Shown here one piece after another: positions 1-7,855 of a stretch of DNA of 64,000 bases (its first letter is position 1; the number at the start of each line of letters is the position of its first letter). Source of the stretch: Leptospira biflexa serovar Patoc strain 'Patoc 1 (Paris)' (lineage in GTDB: Bacteria > Spirochaetota > Leptospiria > Leptospirales > Leptospiraceae); the NCBI RefSeq assembly GCF_000017685.1, contig NC_010602.1, positions 434,001 through 498,000 of the forward strand, read 5' to 3'. The notes below the pieces were generated by a model that had not been told where the DNA came from, did not search any database, and was given only the letters and a program-made list of their open reading frames with translations. Both the position numbers and the translations under genes were made by a program.

Positions 1-2
1 AT

Positions 3-188
3 GTTTCATTGCCAAACATCGATATAAATATTGACCCAGAAACTGCATCGGCATTATTCTATATTTGGATTGATTATTCTAATTCCAAAAAGGTTCAAAA
101 TGGTGGAGTTTCTTGTGCTGATGATGATAATCTAACAGGTACTCAAGGTTGTAGTCCTGCAGATAAACCACCAAAACCAGAAGAATAA
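3..188 (+). CDS. C-terminal end of an unidentified protein (partial)
   Basis: The frame is open from the window edge to a TAA at 186-188, giving about 61 residues that end in PADKPPKPEE. The segment has two cysteines (VSCADDD and QGCSPAD) and a Pro/Lys-rich tail, which would suit an exported protein. The next gene starts 12 bases later on the same strand, so the two are probably co-transcribed. No family is recognisable from this fragment, and the start lies outside the window. Confidence 0.6.
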   Translation, partial: VSLPNIDINIDPETASALFYIWIDYSNSKKVQNGGVSCADDDNLTGTQGCSPADKPPKPEE

Positions 189-200
189 AAGGTTTTTAAT

Positions 201-464
201 ATGAAGATATTTATTATTTTAGTTTTAATCATATTTTCTAGTAATTGTGCGACTGAATCTAATTGTATGGAAAAGGCTGATAAAAGTTTTGAAGACTTAT
301 GCCTACAAGCAATAGAAGTCGCTTTAAGTTCTCAGGATGAATCAACTCCTGGTTATCAAAGTAGAGTACTAAATAATTCCATTTTAGTATGCTTAGTTCG
401 TTACCAAAACTATAAAAAAGATCAAGCTAACTGTAAAAATATTTTAAGATTGCAAGGGATATGA
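201..464 (+). CDS. small putative lipoprotein (87 aa)
   Basis: A short N-terminal hydrophobic stretch (MKIFIILVLIIFSSNC) ends in a Cys at about residue 16, which fits the permissive spirochaetal lipobox, so the protein is probably a lipoprotein. The mature part has four further cysteines, possibly in disulfides, and no recognised domain. Its stop codon overlaps the start of the Kelch-like gene by 4 bases, so they form one transcript and may work together at the cell surface. The function is unknown. Confidence 0.6.
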   Translation: MKIFIILVLIIFSSNCATESNCMEKADKSFEDLCLQAIEVALSSQDESTPGYQSRVLNNSILVCLVRYQNYKKDQANCKNILRLQGI

Positions 465-1645
465 AAAAGTTATCTATAAAATTAAATTTGTATTGTATTT
501 TTCTTTTTATTCAGCTTTGCCTAATTAATTGTAATAATTACAAAACCTCAAATGATGGAATCATACTTTTATTATTGTATAATCAAATTCTCGAGAGTAG
601 TGATGGAATAAATCGAATGAAATCTGTTGCTATAGATAATGAACGAATTCTTATCTGTGGTGGCACAGGAACACGAATAAGGGGCGATAGTAATTGTCTA
701 CTTTATGAAAATGGGAATTTTCGAAAAATTGGTGAGATGCTGACTGCTAGAAGTTCGAATCATAATATGATTAAACTTAATGATGGCAATGTTTTCATCT
801 CTGGTGGAATTCACGGGAATTCTACAACTTCGAATACTGAAATTTTTAAAGCAAATTCCTTTTCTTTTGAACCCGGACCAAAAATGATTTCTACTAGAAG
901 TCGGCATTCATTAACAAAATTGCAAAATGGAAAGATTCTAATCGTTGGTGGGCGAGATTCTAATTTAAATTGGCTTAAATCTGCCGAAATTTATGATCCT
1001 GTAACAAACACAATTGAATTAGTAGGCGATTTAAATTTAGCAAGAGGTCGACATTCGTCAGAGTTATTGAGTGATGGTCGAGTTCTTATAATTGGTGGGA
1101 CCGTTGGTAATCAAAATACAAATACGACAGAAATCTTTGATCCAATAGCAAAGACTTTTAGTAATGGTCCTCTTCTAAATTCACCTCGGAGTTATTTTAC
1201 CTCAACTTTATTGGCAGGTGATAAGATTGTAATTGCTGGAGGAATTTCTGATGATCTAAATATACAGGGAAATTATTTAAGCTCTATTGAAAATTATAAT
1301 ATCGGTCTGAATTCATTTGCTTTATCTAGTCAGTTTCCTGACCCCAAAGGAATTCATTCTCAGGTAAAATTATCTTCAACAAAAGTTCTTTTTTGTGGTG
1401 GAGCGAATGAGAATGTCACGCCAACTGTAATTGAAAAACGTTGCTATATTTATGATTCAGTTGCTTCATCAGTGGTAGAATCTGCAAGTATGGTTGAGGA
1501 AAGAATATACAATACTATGGATTTAATTTCAATGAATAAGATATTAATTTGTGGTGGAAATAATTTAAACCGATATTCTAATACTTGCGAAATACTCGAT
1601 TTAGATATAAATTTATCGAAAATAATAATTTCTGAAATATATTAA
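461..1645 (+). CDS. Kelch/galactose-oxidase-type beta-propeller lipoprotein
   Basis: The 394-residue protein starts with a lipoprotein signal (lipobox LINC, Cys near residue 24). Seven evenly spaced hydrophobic-GG motifs follow: ILICGGTG, VFISGGIH, ILIVGGRD, VLIIGGTV, IVIAGGIS, VLFCGGAN and ILICGGNN. Each is paired with a downstream T-x-E-I-F/Y-type strand (TNTTEIFDP, KSAEIYDP). This is the Kelch pattern, and seven copies would close one seven-bladed propeller. Kelch propellers usually bind proteins or sugars, and no catalytic copper site is evident, so a surface binding role is an inference. The 4-base overlap with the upstream small lipoprotein indicates an operon. Confidence 0.75.
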   Translation: MKKLSIKLNLYCIFLFIQLCLINCNNYKTSNDGIILLLLYNQILESSDGINRMKSVAIDNERILICGGTGTRIRGDSNCLLYENGNFRKIGEMLTARSSNHNMIKLNDGNVFISGGIHGNSTTSNTEIFKANSFSFEPGPKMISTRSRHSLTKLQNGKILIVGGRDSNLNWLKSAEIYDPVTNTIELVGDLNLARGRHSSELLSDGRVLIIGGTVGNQNTNTTEIFDPIAKTFSNGPLLNSPRSYFTSTLLAGDKIVIAGGISDDLNIQGNYLSSIENYNIGLNSFALSSQFPDPKGIHSQVKLSSTKVLFCGGANENVTPTVIEKRCYIYDSVASSVVESASMVEERIYNTMDLISMNKILICGGNNLNRYSNTCEILDLDINLSKIIISEIY

Positions 1646-1791
1646 ATATTTAAATAAATTCGTTATCGTTTCATTCTAAAACTTAAATTTCATCAATCGG
1701 TCTCGTATAGGAAATTTTAAAGATAGTTAAAAAGTTAACGGGTAGTGTACAGAATTTCTTGCATAATAAAAAAACTCTCGGATGCGAATAA

Positions 1792-2420
1792 CTATTGGCT
1801 TTCAAAATTCATTTTATACAATTTACTTACATCAAGATATTTTTTGTTACCCCATTGAGAACTAGCAATATGCCTTAATCCTGGAGTGACGAGCATGAGG
1901 GCAGACTCGCCATCAGGGAAGGCTCCAATTACCCTTGTTCGACGACGAATTTCTTTTATATTTCTTTCTAAAGGATTGTTTGTTCGAATTCTTGTCCATT
2001 GAGTTATTGGGTAATTCTTATAAGATAGGGTTTCACTCTTCCATTATCTGATAATGGATAACTTTATTCTATCATGCGTTTTAGCCATTCCACTATTTGT
2101 GAAAATGTTTTTTGTTAAGATTACTGATCGTTCCAGAAGGGACTCTCGTGCTCTGTAGTTGTGCAGAGACACCTTCAATGTACACCACGGATACTTCTTT
2201 AAGATACCTTTCGGTTTGTTTTTCTTCAAGAAAGCTTTCCAGACGTTTTCCTTTATTTATTTTGGGTCTCGAATTGAATTCCTTTCAATTTTGGTATTTT
2301 TAATTTAGCTTTACCTGACTTTGTTTCGAAATTTCTAGTATAGCTACCTGACCTATATCCATCCTGACTTTCTGTTTTTTTTCTTCACTGACGGAAAATA
2401 ATTTCTCATATACTTTTCCT
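1792..2420 (-). pseudogene. degenerate IS256-family (mutator type) transposase
   Basis: Translating the minus strand of 1792-2030 gives the conserved C-terminus of IS256-family transposases: PITQWTRIRTNNPLER, IKEIRRRTRVIGAFPDG, LRHIASSQWGNKKYL, then a stop at 1792-1794. Higher coordinates give N-terminal pieces in more than one frame: GYRSGSYTRNFETKSGKAKL near 2330, and GVSAQLQSTRVPSGTISNLN near 2130. The second resembles the VSPGTIS helix-turn-helix of the family. The two ends are joined near 2040, with the central catalytic part (including the two Asp of the DDE triad) missing and at least two frameshifts. It is an inactive relic. Its outer ends and target duplications could not be located. 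Confidence 0.8.
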
Positions 2421-2722
2421 TAATTGATATGATTAATCCTGTTAGATGGTCTGTTTTGAATTATCTTTTTGGCATGCAGGTTTGCTTTTTCCATTTAACG
2501 AAAGAATTTAGACCTTTCCTTGGGATTTTTGCTTTACGGATAAACTTGAAAAGGACATTTTCTAATATAGCTGGAATAGCTCAGAATTCTTCGAATCCTC
2601 TTAATTTTAATTTATTGAAAATAATACTTTTTTTTAATACAATTTTGTTAGTTGATTTGATAAATGTGTTTTCTTGATGAAATAATTTGGAATATCTGTT
2701 GAATGCAAATGTGGAGTTTGTA
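2421..2722. other. AT-rich stretch without a recognisable gene
   Basis: No supported gene is seen. An 82-codon open frame from 2429 lacks a ribosome-binding site and any recognisable domain, and both strands are rich in runs of A/T. The stretch lies just beyond the IS256 relic and may be a further eroded part of it, but no transposase motif could be read here. Confidence 0.4.
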
Positions 2723-2929
2723 ATGAAATTTAAGATACTTTTTTTATTATGCTTGGTTTTAAGTTGTTCAGTATCCGTATCGTTGTCAACAGAGCATATT
2801 AATTGTTCTGAACAAAAGAAAAAACTTCAAGCTTGTTTGCTTTTTGCGAATTCTGCTAATGAGGGTGAAAAATTACCGTTAGCATTTTCATGTGGAAGTA
2901 TCTTTAAACTAGATTCATTTTGCGATTAG
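2723..2929 (+). CDS. small putative lipoprotein (68 aa)
   Basis: The start at 2723 is preferred over 2687 because GGAG lies seven bases upstream (2713-2716) and the protein then begins with a clean signal peptide, MKFKILFLLCLVLSC, carrying a lipobox (VLSC). The mature part has four more cysteines (NCSEQ, QACL, FSCGS, SFCD) and ends in one. Its pattern resembles the small Cys-rich lipoprotein at 201-464, but I see no sequence match strong enough to call them paralogues. The function is unknown. Confidence 0.55.
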   Translation: MKFKILFLLCLVLSCSVSVSLSTEHINCSEQKKKLQACLLFANSANEGEKLPLAFSCGSIFKLDSFCD

Positions 2930-3411
2930 CATACCTTGTTAACAATTATTTTAATTCTTTTTTTATTCTTTGTTTTTGTATCTTGACTAAAATTTTCCTA
3001 TTAGATACTTATTTGGTAGTTCAATTTAGGAAACTATTCGTAATTATTTAATTTTATGTTATTATAGGAGAATTCTTGGATATTTTTATCTGCCAATGCA
3101 TGAGTTTAGCGATTTTCATCAACCTTCTTACTTCTCTAATTTTCTGTTATTCTTATATAACTTGACCACTTAGGAACAAGATAGGGGTTTTTCCAAGATT
3201 GAGCCCCCAAATCCAGAGGGGAAGCCCAATCTTCGTGACAGATTGCCCATTATAGGAAGCCAGCCGGCTTAAAGGCGACTATATTTTCGCGAAAAAATCG
3301 AGAAAATGAGACATAATTTTTGATGAGACAAAAAGAGGCCAAGCCATTGGATTTGGCATTTTTTGGGTTATGAGTTGGAACGAATTGAAGGTCTGTGAAA
3401 ACTAGGTTTTC
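2930..3411. other. intergenic region with hairpins downstream of the IS91 transposase
   Basis: No gene is seen. Two inverted repeats are present. At 3195-3233, AAGATTG and CAATCTT flank an inner GCCCCC/GAGGGG pair. At 3338-3357, GCCAA pairs with TTGGC, followed on the minus strand by a T-rich run (CTCTTTTTG), which could terminate the transposase transcript. In IS91-type elements the origin end (oriIS) lies 3' of the transposase, so these hairpins are candidates for it. The element boundary itself is not visible. Confidence 0.45.
3330..3360 (-). terminator. putative intrinsic terminator after the IS91 transposase
   Basis: On the minus strand GCCAA and TTGGC form a short stem, followed by CTCTTTTTG, about 55 bases beyond the transposase stop. 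The stem is short, so the call is tentative. It could equally be part of the oriIS hairpin. Confidence 0.35.
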
Positions 3412-4722
3412 CTAGAATGCTTCTGGAGGATCTCTAGTTCGTTTTTGGTAAAAATAGCCATCGATCAAATTGTATTTCTTTTTCAGCTCTTTCTCTTTGC
3501 TGGATGCATGGAAGGAATAGATAACCTTCGTTTCCATACCGTTTTTACAAACTGGACAGGCGAGTGGATCTTTAACATCAAACGAAGATTTAATGGCTTC
3601 AGCCCAGGAAGATTTCTTATCCAGAGATTCGTGTCTGATCTTCTTTGCTGGTCGCACGTAAATTCCATAATATCGAACTGACTTTTCATGCTTGTTAGGT
3701 AGAAAGAAGAGCATACGCGCGAGAAATTCATCGATCGGCATCGTTAAACTCTGATACGACTTTTCTTTGGTGATAGATTCCACATTACTTTTGTAACGAA
3801 ATGTTAATGTTTGTTGATTGGAATCAACTTTCTGAATTTGGCTGTTATGAAAGAGTCCGAAGGCAATGTATTGGGCGATTCGAAAAATCGAATTGCTTTC
3901 TGCTATATTGATCTTTTCGAAGTAAACATGGAAACCTTTTGGGTAGCTTTTCATGAAAAGGGTATGTTCTTCTTTACTGATGTAATTCTTGCGAAGTAAG
4001 TATTTACAAACTGTCCTTTGCCAGTCGTAGCGCATTGTTTTGTAAGGCATATAGAGGATTTGTTTGATTTCACCTGATACCGAATTTATGAGGTCTCTGG
4101 TTGCAATCGCATGAACATGTGGATTGAAATTCAAGTGATTGCCCGCTAGGTGAAGAGTGCTAAGGATTCCCGGTTTGTAGTTGTTATCTGATTTGCTAAT
4201 ATTTCGAAGTCGTTTTGTATAGATCTTTGCCGCAAGGCCATTTAGAAACCTAGGATTGACAAGTCTTTGAAATAATAGTTCATTTAATCTTCCAGGTAAG
4301 GTGAAAACGATATGGTAATGGGGCAGTTCGGCGTTTAGAATTCTAGATAGATGAATTGACCACCCAAAAAGCTTTTTTCGATAGCAAGATAGACAAAGTC
4401 TACTTTTACAGGAGAAGGGAACGGCAAGTACAATTTTGCAATCATGGCATTCATTCCAAATAAAGCCGCGATTGAATTTACCGCAGTTGAGAAGTTTTTC
4501 TGCTTCTGCCTTTTTCCAAATTGGGATCTTTCCGAATTTAGTTTCGAATTTTTCCGCATAACTTAAAATAAATGTATCATAGTGATTTTTCCAGAGGGAT
4601 TTGTACTCAGATTCGCGGGTAAGGGCAGGCGTATAAGTTCGCTTGCCTTTTTTCGAAGAGATGAAAATGGGAAACCTCGGAGAAAGGAATAACTCTCTGA
4701 TGAGGAAGGTTTGGAATGTAGC
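3412..4722 (-). pseudogene. IS91-family (HUH/Y2) transposase lacking a normal start codon
   Basis: The minus-strand frame is open for 436 codons between stops. It carries the N-terminal zinc-binding region (LLNCGKFNRGFIWNECHDC, then VPFSCKSRLCLSCYRKK), the segment AELPHYHIVFTLPGRLNELL, the HUH metal motif NPHVHAIATRD, and the double-tyrosine region SVRYYGIYVRPAKKI near the C-terminus, followed by CPVC. All hallmarks of an IS91/IS801-type rolling-circle transposase are in one frame. The part homologous to the usual N-terminus (KKGKRTYTPALTRESEYKSL) contains no ATG, GTG or TTG, and the first such codon in frame is the TTG at 4132-4134, inside the catalytic region. Either an ATT/ATC start is used (ATT near 4666) or the start has been lost. 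Pseudogene is the safer call. Confidence 0.8.
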
Positions 4723-4782
4723 TTAAATTCCAAAAAAATGGAGTTCTGAAAAAAATAAGTAATCTCTTTCACTCTCCCGCGA

Positions 4783-4859
4783 GAGGGATAGTAAGGGCGC
4801 GAAGCGGTCGCAAGGCGACCGAAGCCCTGCATAGCCCGACCCGAAAGGGGCTCGCCCAC
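4783..4859. repeat. GC-rich hairpin repeat, type A
   Basis: This GC-rich block stands out from its AT-rich surroundings. It has a perfect hairpin GGTCGC-AAG-GCGACC (4806-4820), preceded by GAGGGATAGTAAGGGC and followed by GCCCGACCCG. A related block lies at 30096-30181 with the same flanking words and a different central hairpin, so this is probably one member of a dispersed intergenic family. Confidence 0.5.
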
Positions 4860-4883
4860 CAACAGTATAAACATCTTCCCCCA

Positions 4884-4917
4884 TAAAAAAAGGAACCATT
4901 AATTTGGTTCCTTTTTA
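4884..4917. terminator. bidirectional intrinsic terminator
   Basis: A-rich and T-rich flanks enclose a stem in which AAAAAGGAACCA pairs with TGGTTCCTTTTT around a six-base AT loop. Because T-runs follow on both strands, it would stop transcription in either direction. It could close the mreB transcript, reading on the minus strand past 5088. Confidence 0.75.
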
Positions 4918-4942
4918 GTTTCTCATTGGAAGGTTTTAATAT

Positions 4943-5067
4943 CCGTCGTTTCGATACGCTTCGCTACTCAACGACCGAAACGACGGCAATGGAGCAAATA
5001 CGCAACCACCGAAACGACATCCGACCAACAAAGCCGAGCCTTGAGTAGGCCGAAGGCCGTATCGAAA
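4943..5067. repeat. nested inverted repeat (TTTCGATACG...CGTATCGAAA)
   Basis: TTTCGATACG (4949-4958) and CTACTCAA (4964-4971) are matched by TTGAGTAG (5041-5048) and CGTATCGAAA (5058-5067) in inverted order, about 125 bases end to end. Inside it a perfect 11-bp stem, CCGTCGTTTCG (4943-4953) with CGAAACGACGG (4976-4986), offers an alternative fold. It lies between the terminator and mreB, has no coding content, and looks like a dispersed repeat with mobile-element character. Confidence 0.6.
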
Positions 5068-5087
5068 GGCGAAAGGCGAAATGTTCC

Positions 5088-6110
5088 CTACCTGATCCCT
5101 GGTTTGATGTATTTCAACTCATCCAAGTAACGTCCTGTTCCGAGCACCACGCAAGTGAGTGGGTTTTCGGCACGGAAGACAGGTACCCCTGTTTCTTTGG
5201 TGAGGTAGTGTTCGAGACCTCGGAGGAGGCAACCACCACCCGTGAGAACGATCCCTCGCTCCACGATGTCGGCTGCCAGTTCTGGAGGAGTGCGCTCGAG
5301 AACCGATTTGATCCCGTCTAAGATTTCGTCTGTTGGTTCTTTGAGAGCTTTACGGATTTCGTTGGAATCCAGTTCAAGGGTGCGAGGGAGACCAGAGATC
5401 GCATCACGGCCTTTCACTTCCATCGTGTCGACACGTTTGTCGGCAAAGGCGTTACCGATGGTGAGTTTGATATCTTCTGCTGTTCTTTCCCCAACCACTA
5501 GGTTGTATTGGTTCCGGAGGTATTTGACAATGGCTTCATCGAATTCGTCACCACCAGTGCGGATGGACTCGGCAATCACCATACCACCAAGAGAGATCAC
5601 AGCGATTTCTGTGGTTCCTCCCCCGATATCCACAATCATGTTCCCTGCTGGTTCATGGATGGGGATATTCGCTCCAATGGCGGCGGCAAGTGCTTCTTCG
5701 ATGAGGAAAATTTCGCGGGCTCCCGCTTGTTCTGCGGATTCCCGAACGGCACGTCGTTCCACTTCGGTGATTCCCGAAGGAACTCCGATGACGATGCGTG
5801 GTTTTACAAATGTAGTGCGGTTGTGGACTTTGGCGATGAAGTAACGGATCATCTTTTCAACGGTTTCAAAGTCGGCGATGACCCCGTCTTTCATGGGGCG
5901 GATGGCAACGATGTCCCCAGGTGTCCTTCCGAGCATTCGTTTTGCTTCTTGTCCCACGGCGAGGACTCGGCCTGTAGAGGCTTGGACTGCCACGACCGAA
6001 GGTTCTGATAGGACGATCCCTTGTCCTTTTACATGCACGAGAGTGTTCGCGGTTCCCAAATCGATTCCCATATCGTTCGAGAAAAGTCCATAAAGGTTAT
6101 CAAATATCAT
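5088..6110 (-). CDS. mreB: rod shape-determining protein MreB
   Basis: MreB is the bacterial actin homologue that polymerises along the inner membrane and guides lateral peptidoglycan synthesis. The 340-residue length is normal. The actin-fold nucleotide motifs are clear: phosphate 1 [14 protein letters not shown] (residues ~14-27), phosphate 2 [14 protein letters not shown] (~160), and the adenosine motif [14 protein letters not shown] (~287). The start at 6110 gives the expected N-terminus, a short amphipathic helix ([11 protein letters not shown]). mreC and mreD are not adjacent, so mreB looks monocistronic here. It is divergent from the Ppx/GppA gene, whose upstream region overlaps the mreB promoter. 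Confidence 0.97.
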   Translation of the reverse strand: MIFDNLYGLFSNDMGIDLGTANTLVHVKGQGIVLSEPSVVAVQASTGRVLAVGQEAKRMLGRTPGDIVAIRPMKDGVIADFETVEKMIRYFIAKVHNRTTFVKPRIVIGVPSGITEVERRAVRESAEQAGAREIFLIEEALAAAIGANIPIHEPAGNMIVDIGGGTTEIAVISLGGMVIAESIRTGGDEFDEAIVKYLRNQYNLVVGERTAEDIKLTIGNAFADKRVDTMEVKGRDAISGLPRTLELDSNEIRKALKEPTDEILDGIKSVLERTPPELAADIVERGIVLTGGGCLLRGLEHYLTKETGVPVFRAENPLTCVVLGTGRYLDELKYIKPGIR

Positions 6111-6253
6111 ATCAGTTCCTGGTGAAAGAAGTACGAAAGGGGGAATTTACGGTGGGTTACACCAAAATAATACAATTCTACCCGTTCCCCATAATTTTCG
6201 GCTGGTTTTTGCTTTCAACCGTAAAAATTTTCGATAGGCTAGTTAGATACAAA

Positions 6254-7855
6254 ATGCTACCTTTCTCACAAATCTTACGCAAACCAAACCAGGCATTTCG
6301 CTCGGAAAAGATCCTCGCTGCCATTGATTTAGGCACCAATTCCTTCCACATTGTCGTCGTAAAACTAAGACCGGACGGTACACTTGAATACTTAACAAAA
6401 GAAAAAGAATCTGTCCGATTAGGGAGTGGTAGCAGTGATTATGCGGTGATCAAAGACGATGCGATCGAGCGTGGTATCGCTTGTTTGAAACGATTCAAAA
6501 CCTTAGCTGACTCCTACAAAGCGGAAATCAGAGCAGTTGCCACAAGTGCCCTAAGGGAAGCCGAAAATCGTCAGGTCTTTCTTGACCGAGCTGAGAAAGA
6601 AACGAGCATCCAAATCCAAGTCATTTCAGGAAACGAAGAAGCCCGCCTCATTTATTTGGGGATTTTACAAGGACTTCCCGTGTTTGACAAACGAATCCTC
6701 TTAATTGACATCGGGGGAGGCAGTACAGAACTCCTCATTGGAGAAAAGGGTGAAATTCTTTTTTCCACCAGCATGAAGTTAGGTGCCATTCGATTAACGG
6801 AGAAATACCTAAAAAAAGATCCCCTTTCGGCCACTGATTTACAAAAATGTAGGATCCACATTGAATCAGTGTTATCTGCTTTTTTACCGCAAATTGAGAG
6901 ATTAAAACCCTTTTTGGTTGTGGGAAGTTCCGGAACCATTACCTCGGTGACTTCCATGGTACTCGAAAAAAAAGGGGAAAAGAGAGAACGACTGAACGGA
7001 ACAGAGATTACAATCGATTTGTTTAAAGAAATCCGCAAACAAGTATTAGATGCAGAAAGTATCAAAAAAAGGTTAAAAATTCCAGGACTTGATGCCAAAC
7101 GAGGGGATATCATTGTGGGTGGGGTTTTGGTTTTGGACGAAGTGTTACAAAGGATCAAAGCGCCTTCGTTTACAGTGAGTGACTTTGCTCTAAGAGAAGG
7201 GATTGTCTACGACACGATTGAATCTTGGTATCGGCATACAGACACATCTTTACCAAGACTCGATAACATTCGAGACAAGGCGATTAAAACCGTAGCCAAT
7301 CTTTACCCACAAGGGAAAAAACATGCAGAAGCCGTAACGAAACTCACCTTGCAATTGTTTGATGACCTTACAAACTTACATGGACTTGGTAATTTAGAAC
7401 GAGATTATTTAGAAACGGCATGTTACCTCCACCAAGTGGGGCTTTGTATTTCCCATCACAACTACCACAAACATAGTTATTATATCATTCGAAACTCTGA
7501 GGCGATGGTTGGTTTTTCCAATGCTGAAATTGAAATCATAGCCCTTCTTGCCCGTTACCATAGAAAGGGGGGACCCAAAGGGAAACACGAAGAGTTCAAA
7601 AACCTTCGGCCCGAAGACCAACTCCTAGTCAAAAAACTGGCCTCGTTTCTTCGGATTGGAGATGGACTTGACCGTTCTGAAAAATCCATTATTGATCGAT
7701 TGGATGCCGTCGTGGAAAAAGGAAAGGTGAGCTGTCGATTGTATTTTAAAAAGAACGAAGATCCCAATTTGGAAATTTGGTCTGTATCGGAAAAAAAGGA
7801 TTTGTTTGAAGATACATTCAGTACGACTTTAGAATTTCATTTGCATCCAATATGA
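6254..7855 (+). CDS. ppx: Ppx/GppA phosphatase with C-terminal HD domain
   Basis: This ASKHA-fold exopolyphosphatase or guanosine pentaphosphate hydrolase removes terminal phosphates from polyphosphate and/or pppGpp. Visible motifs are ILAAIDLGTNSFHIVVV (residues ~20-36), ATSALREAENR (~98) and LLIDIGGGSTELLIG (~150). The C-terminal third looks like the HD-type helical domain of long Ppx enzymes (ACYLHQVGLCISHHNYHKHS and LLARYHRKGG). The frame is open 44 codons further upstream, but that extension would run through the mreB promoter and is hydrophobic and atypical, so ATG 6254 is preferred. The stop overlaps the next start (ATGA), indicating translational coupling to the SpoIIE sensor. Ppx versus GppA activity cannot be told from sequence. 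Confidence 0.9.
   Translation: MLPFSQILRKPNQAFRSEKILAAIDLGTNSFHIVVVKLRPDGTLEYLTKEKESVRLGSGSSDYAVIKDDAIERGIACLKRFKTLADSYKAEIRAVATSALREAENRQVFLDRAEKETSIQIQVISGNEEARLIYLGILQGLPVFDKRILLIDIGGGSTELLIGEKGEILFSTSMKLGAIRLTEKYLKKDPLSATDLQKCRIHIESVLSAFLPQIERLKPFLVVGSSGTITSVTSMVLEKKGEKRERLNGTEITIDLFKEIRKQVLDAESIKKRLKIPGLDAKRGDIIVGGVLVLDEVLQRIKAPSFTVSDFALREGIVYDTIESWYRHTDTSLPRLDNIRDKAIKTVANLYPQGKKHAEAVTKLTLQLFDDLTNLHGLGNLERDYLETACYLHQVGLCISHHNYHKHSYYIIRNSEAMVGFSNAEIEIIALLARYHRKGGPKGKHEEFKNLRPEDQLLVKKLASFLRIGDGLDRSEKSIIDRLDAVVEKGKVSCRLYFKKNEDPNLEIWSVSEKKDLFEDTFSTTLEFHLHPI

Noticed and set aside
2429..2677. 82-codon plus-strand frame
   Set aside because: AT-rich and hydrophobic by composition, no ribosome-binding site, no domain, and next to an IS relic.
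4563..4874. 103-codon minus-strand frame at the transposase 5' end
   Set aside because: It is out of frame with the IS91 transposase, runs through the GC-rich hairpin repeat and has no family features.
5242..6093. Long plus-strand open frames opposite mreB (200, 166 and 71 codons)
   Set aside because: They lie fully inside the clear mreB gene, are low in recognisable sequence, and follow from its codon bias.
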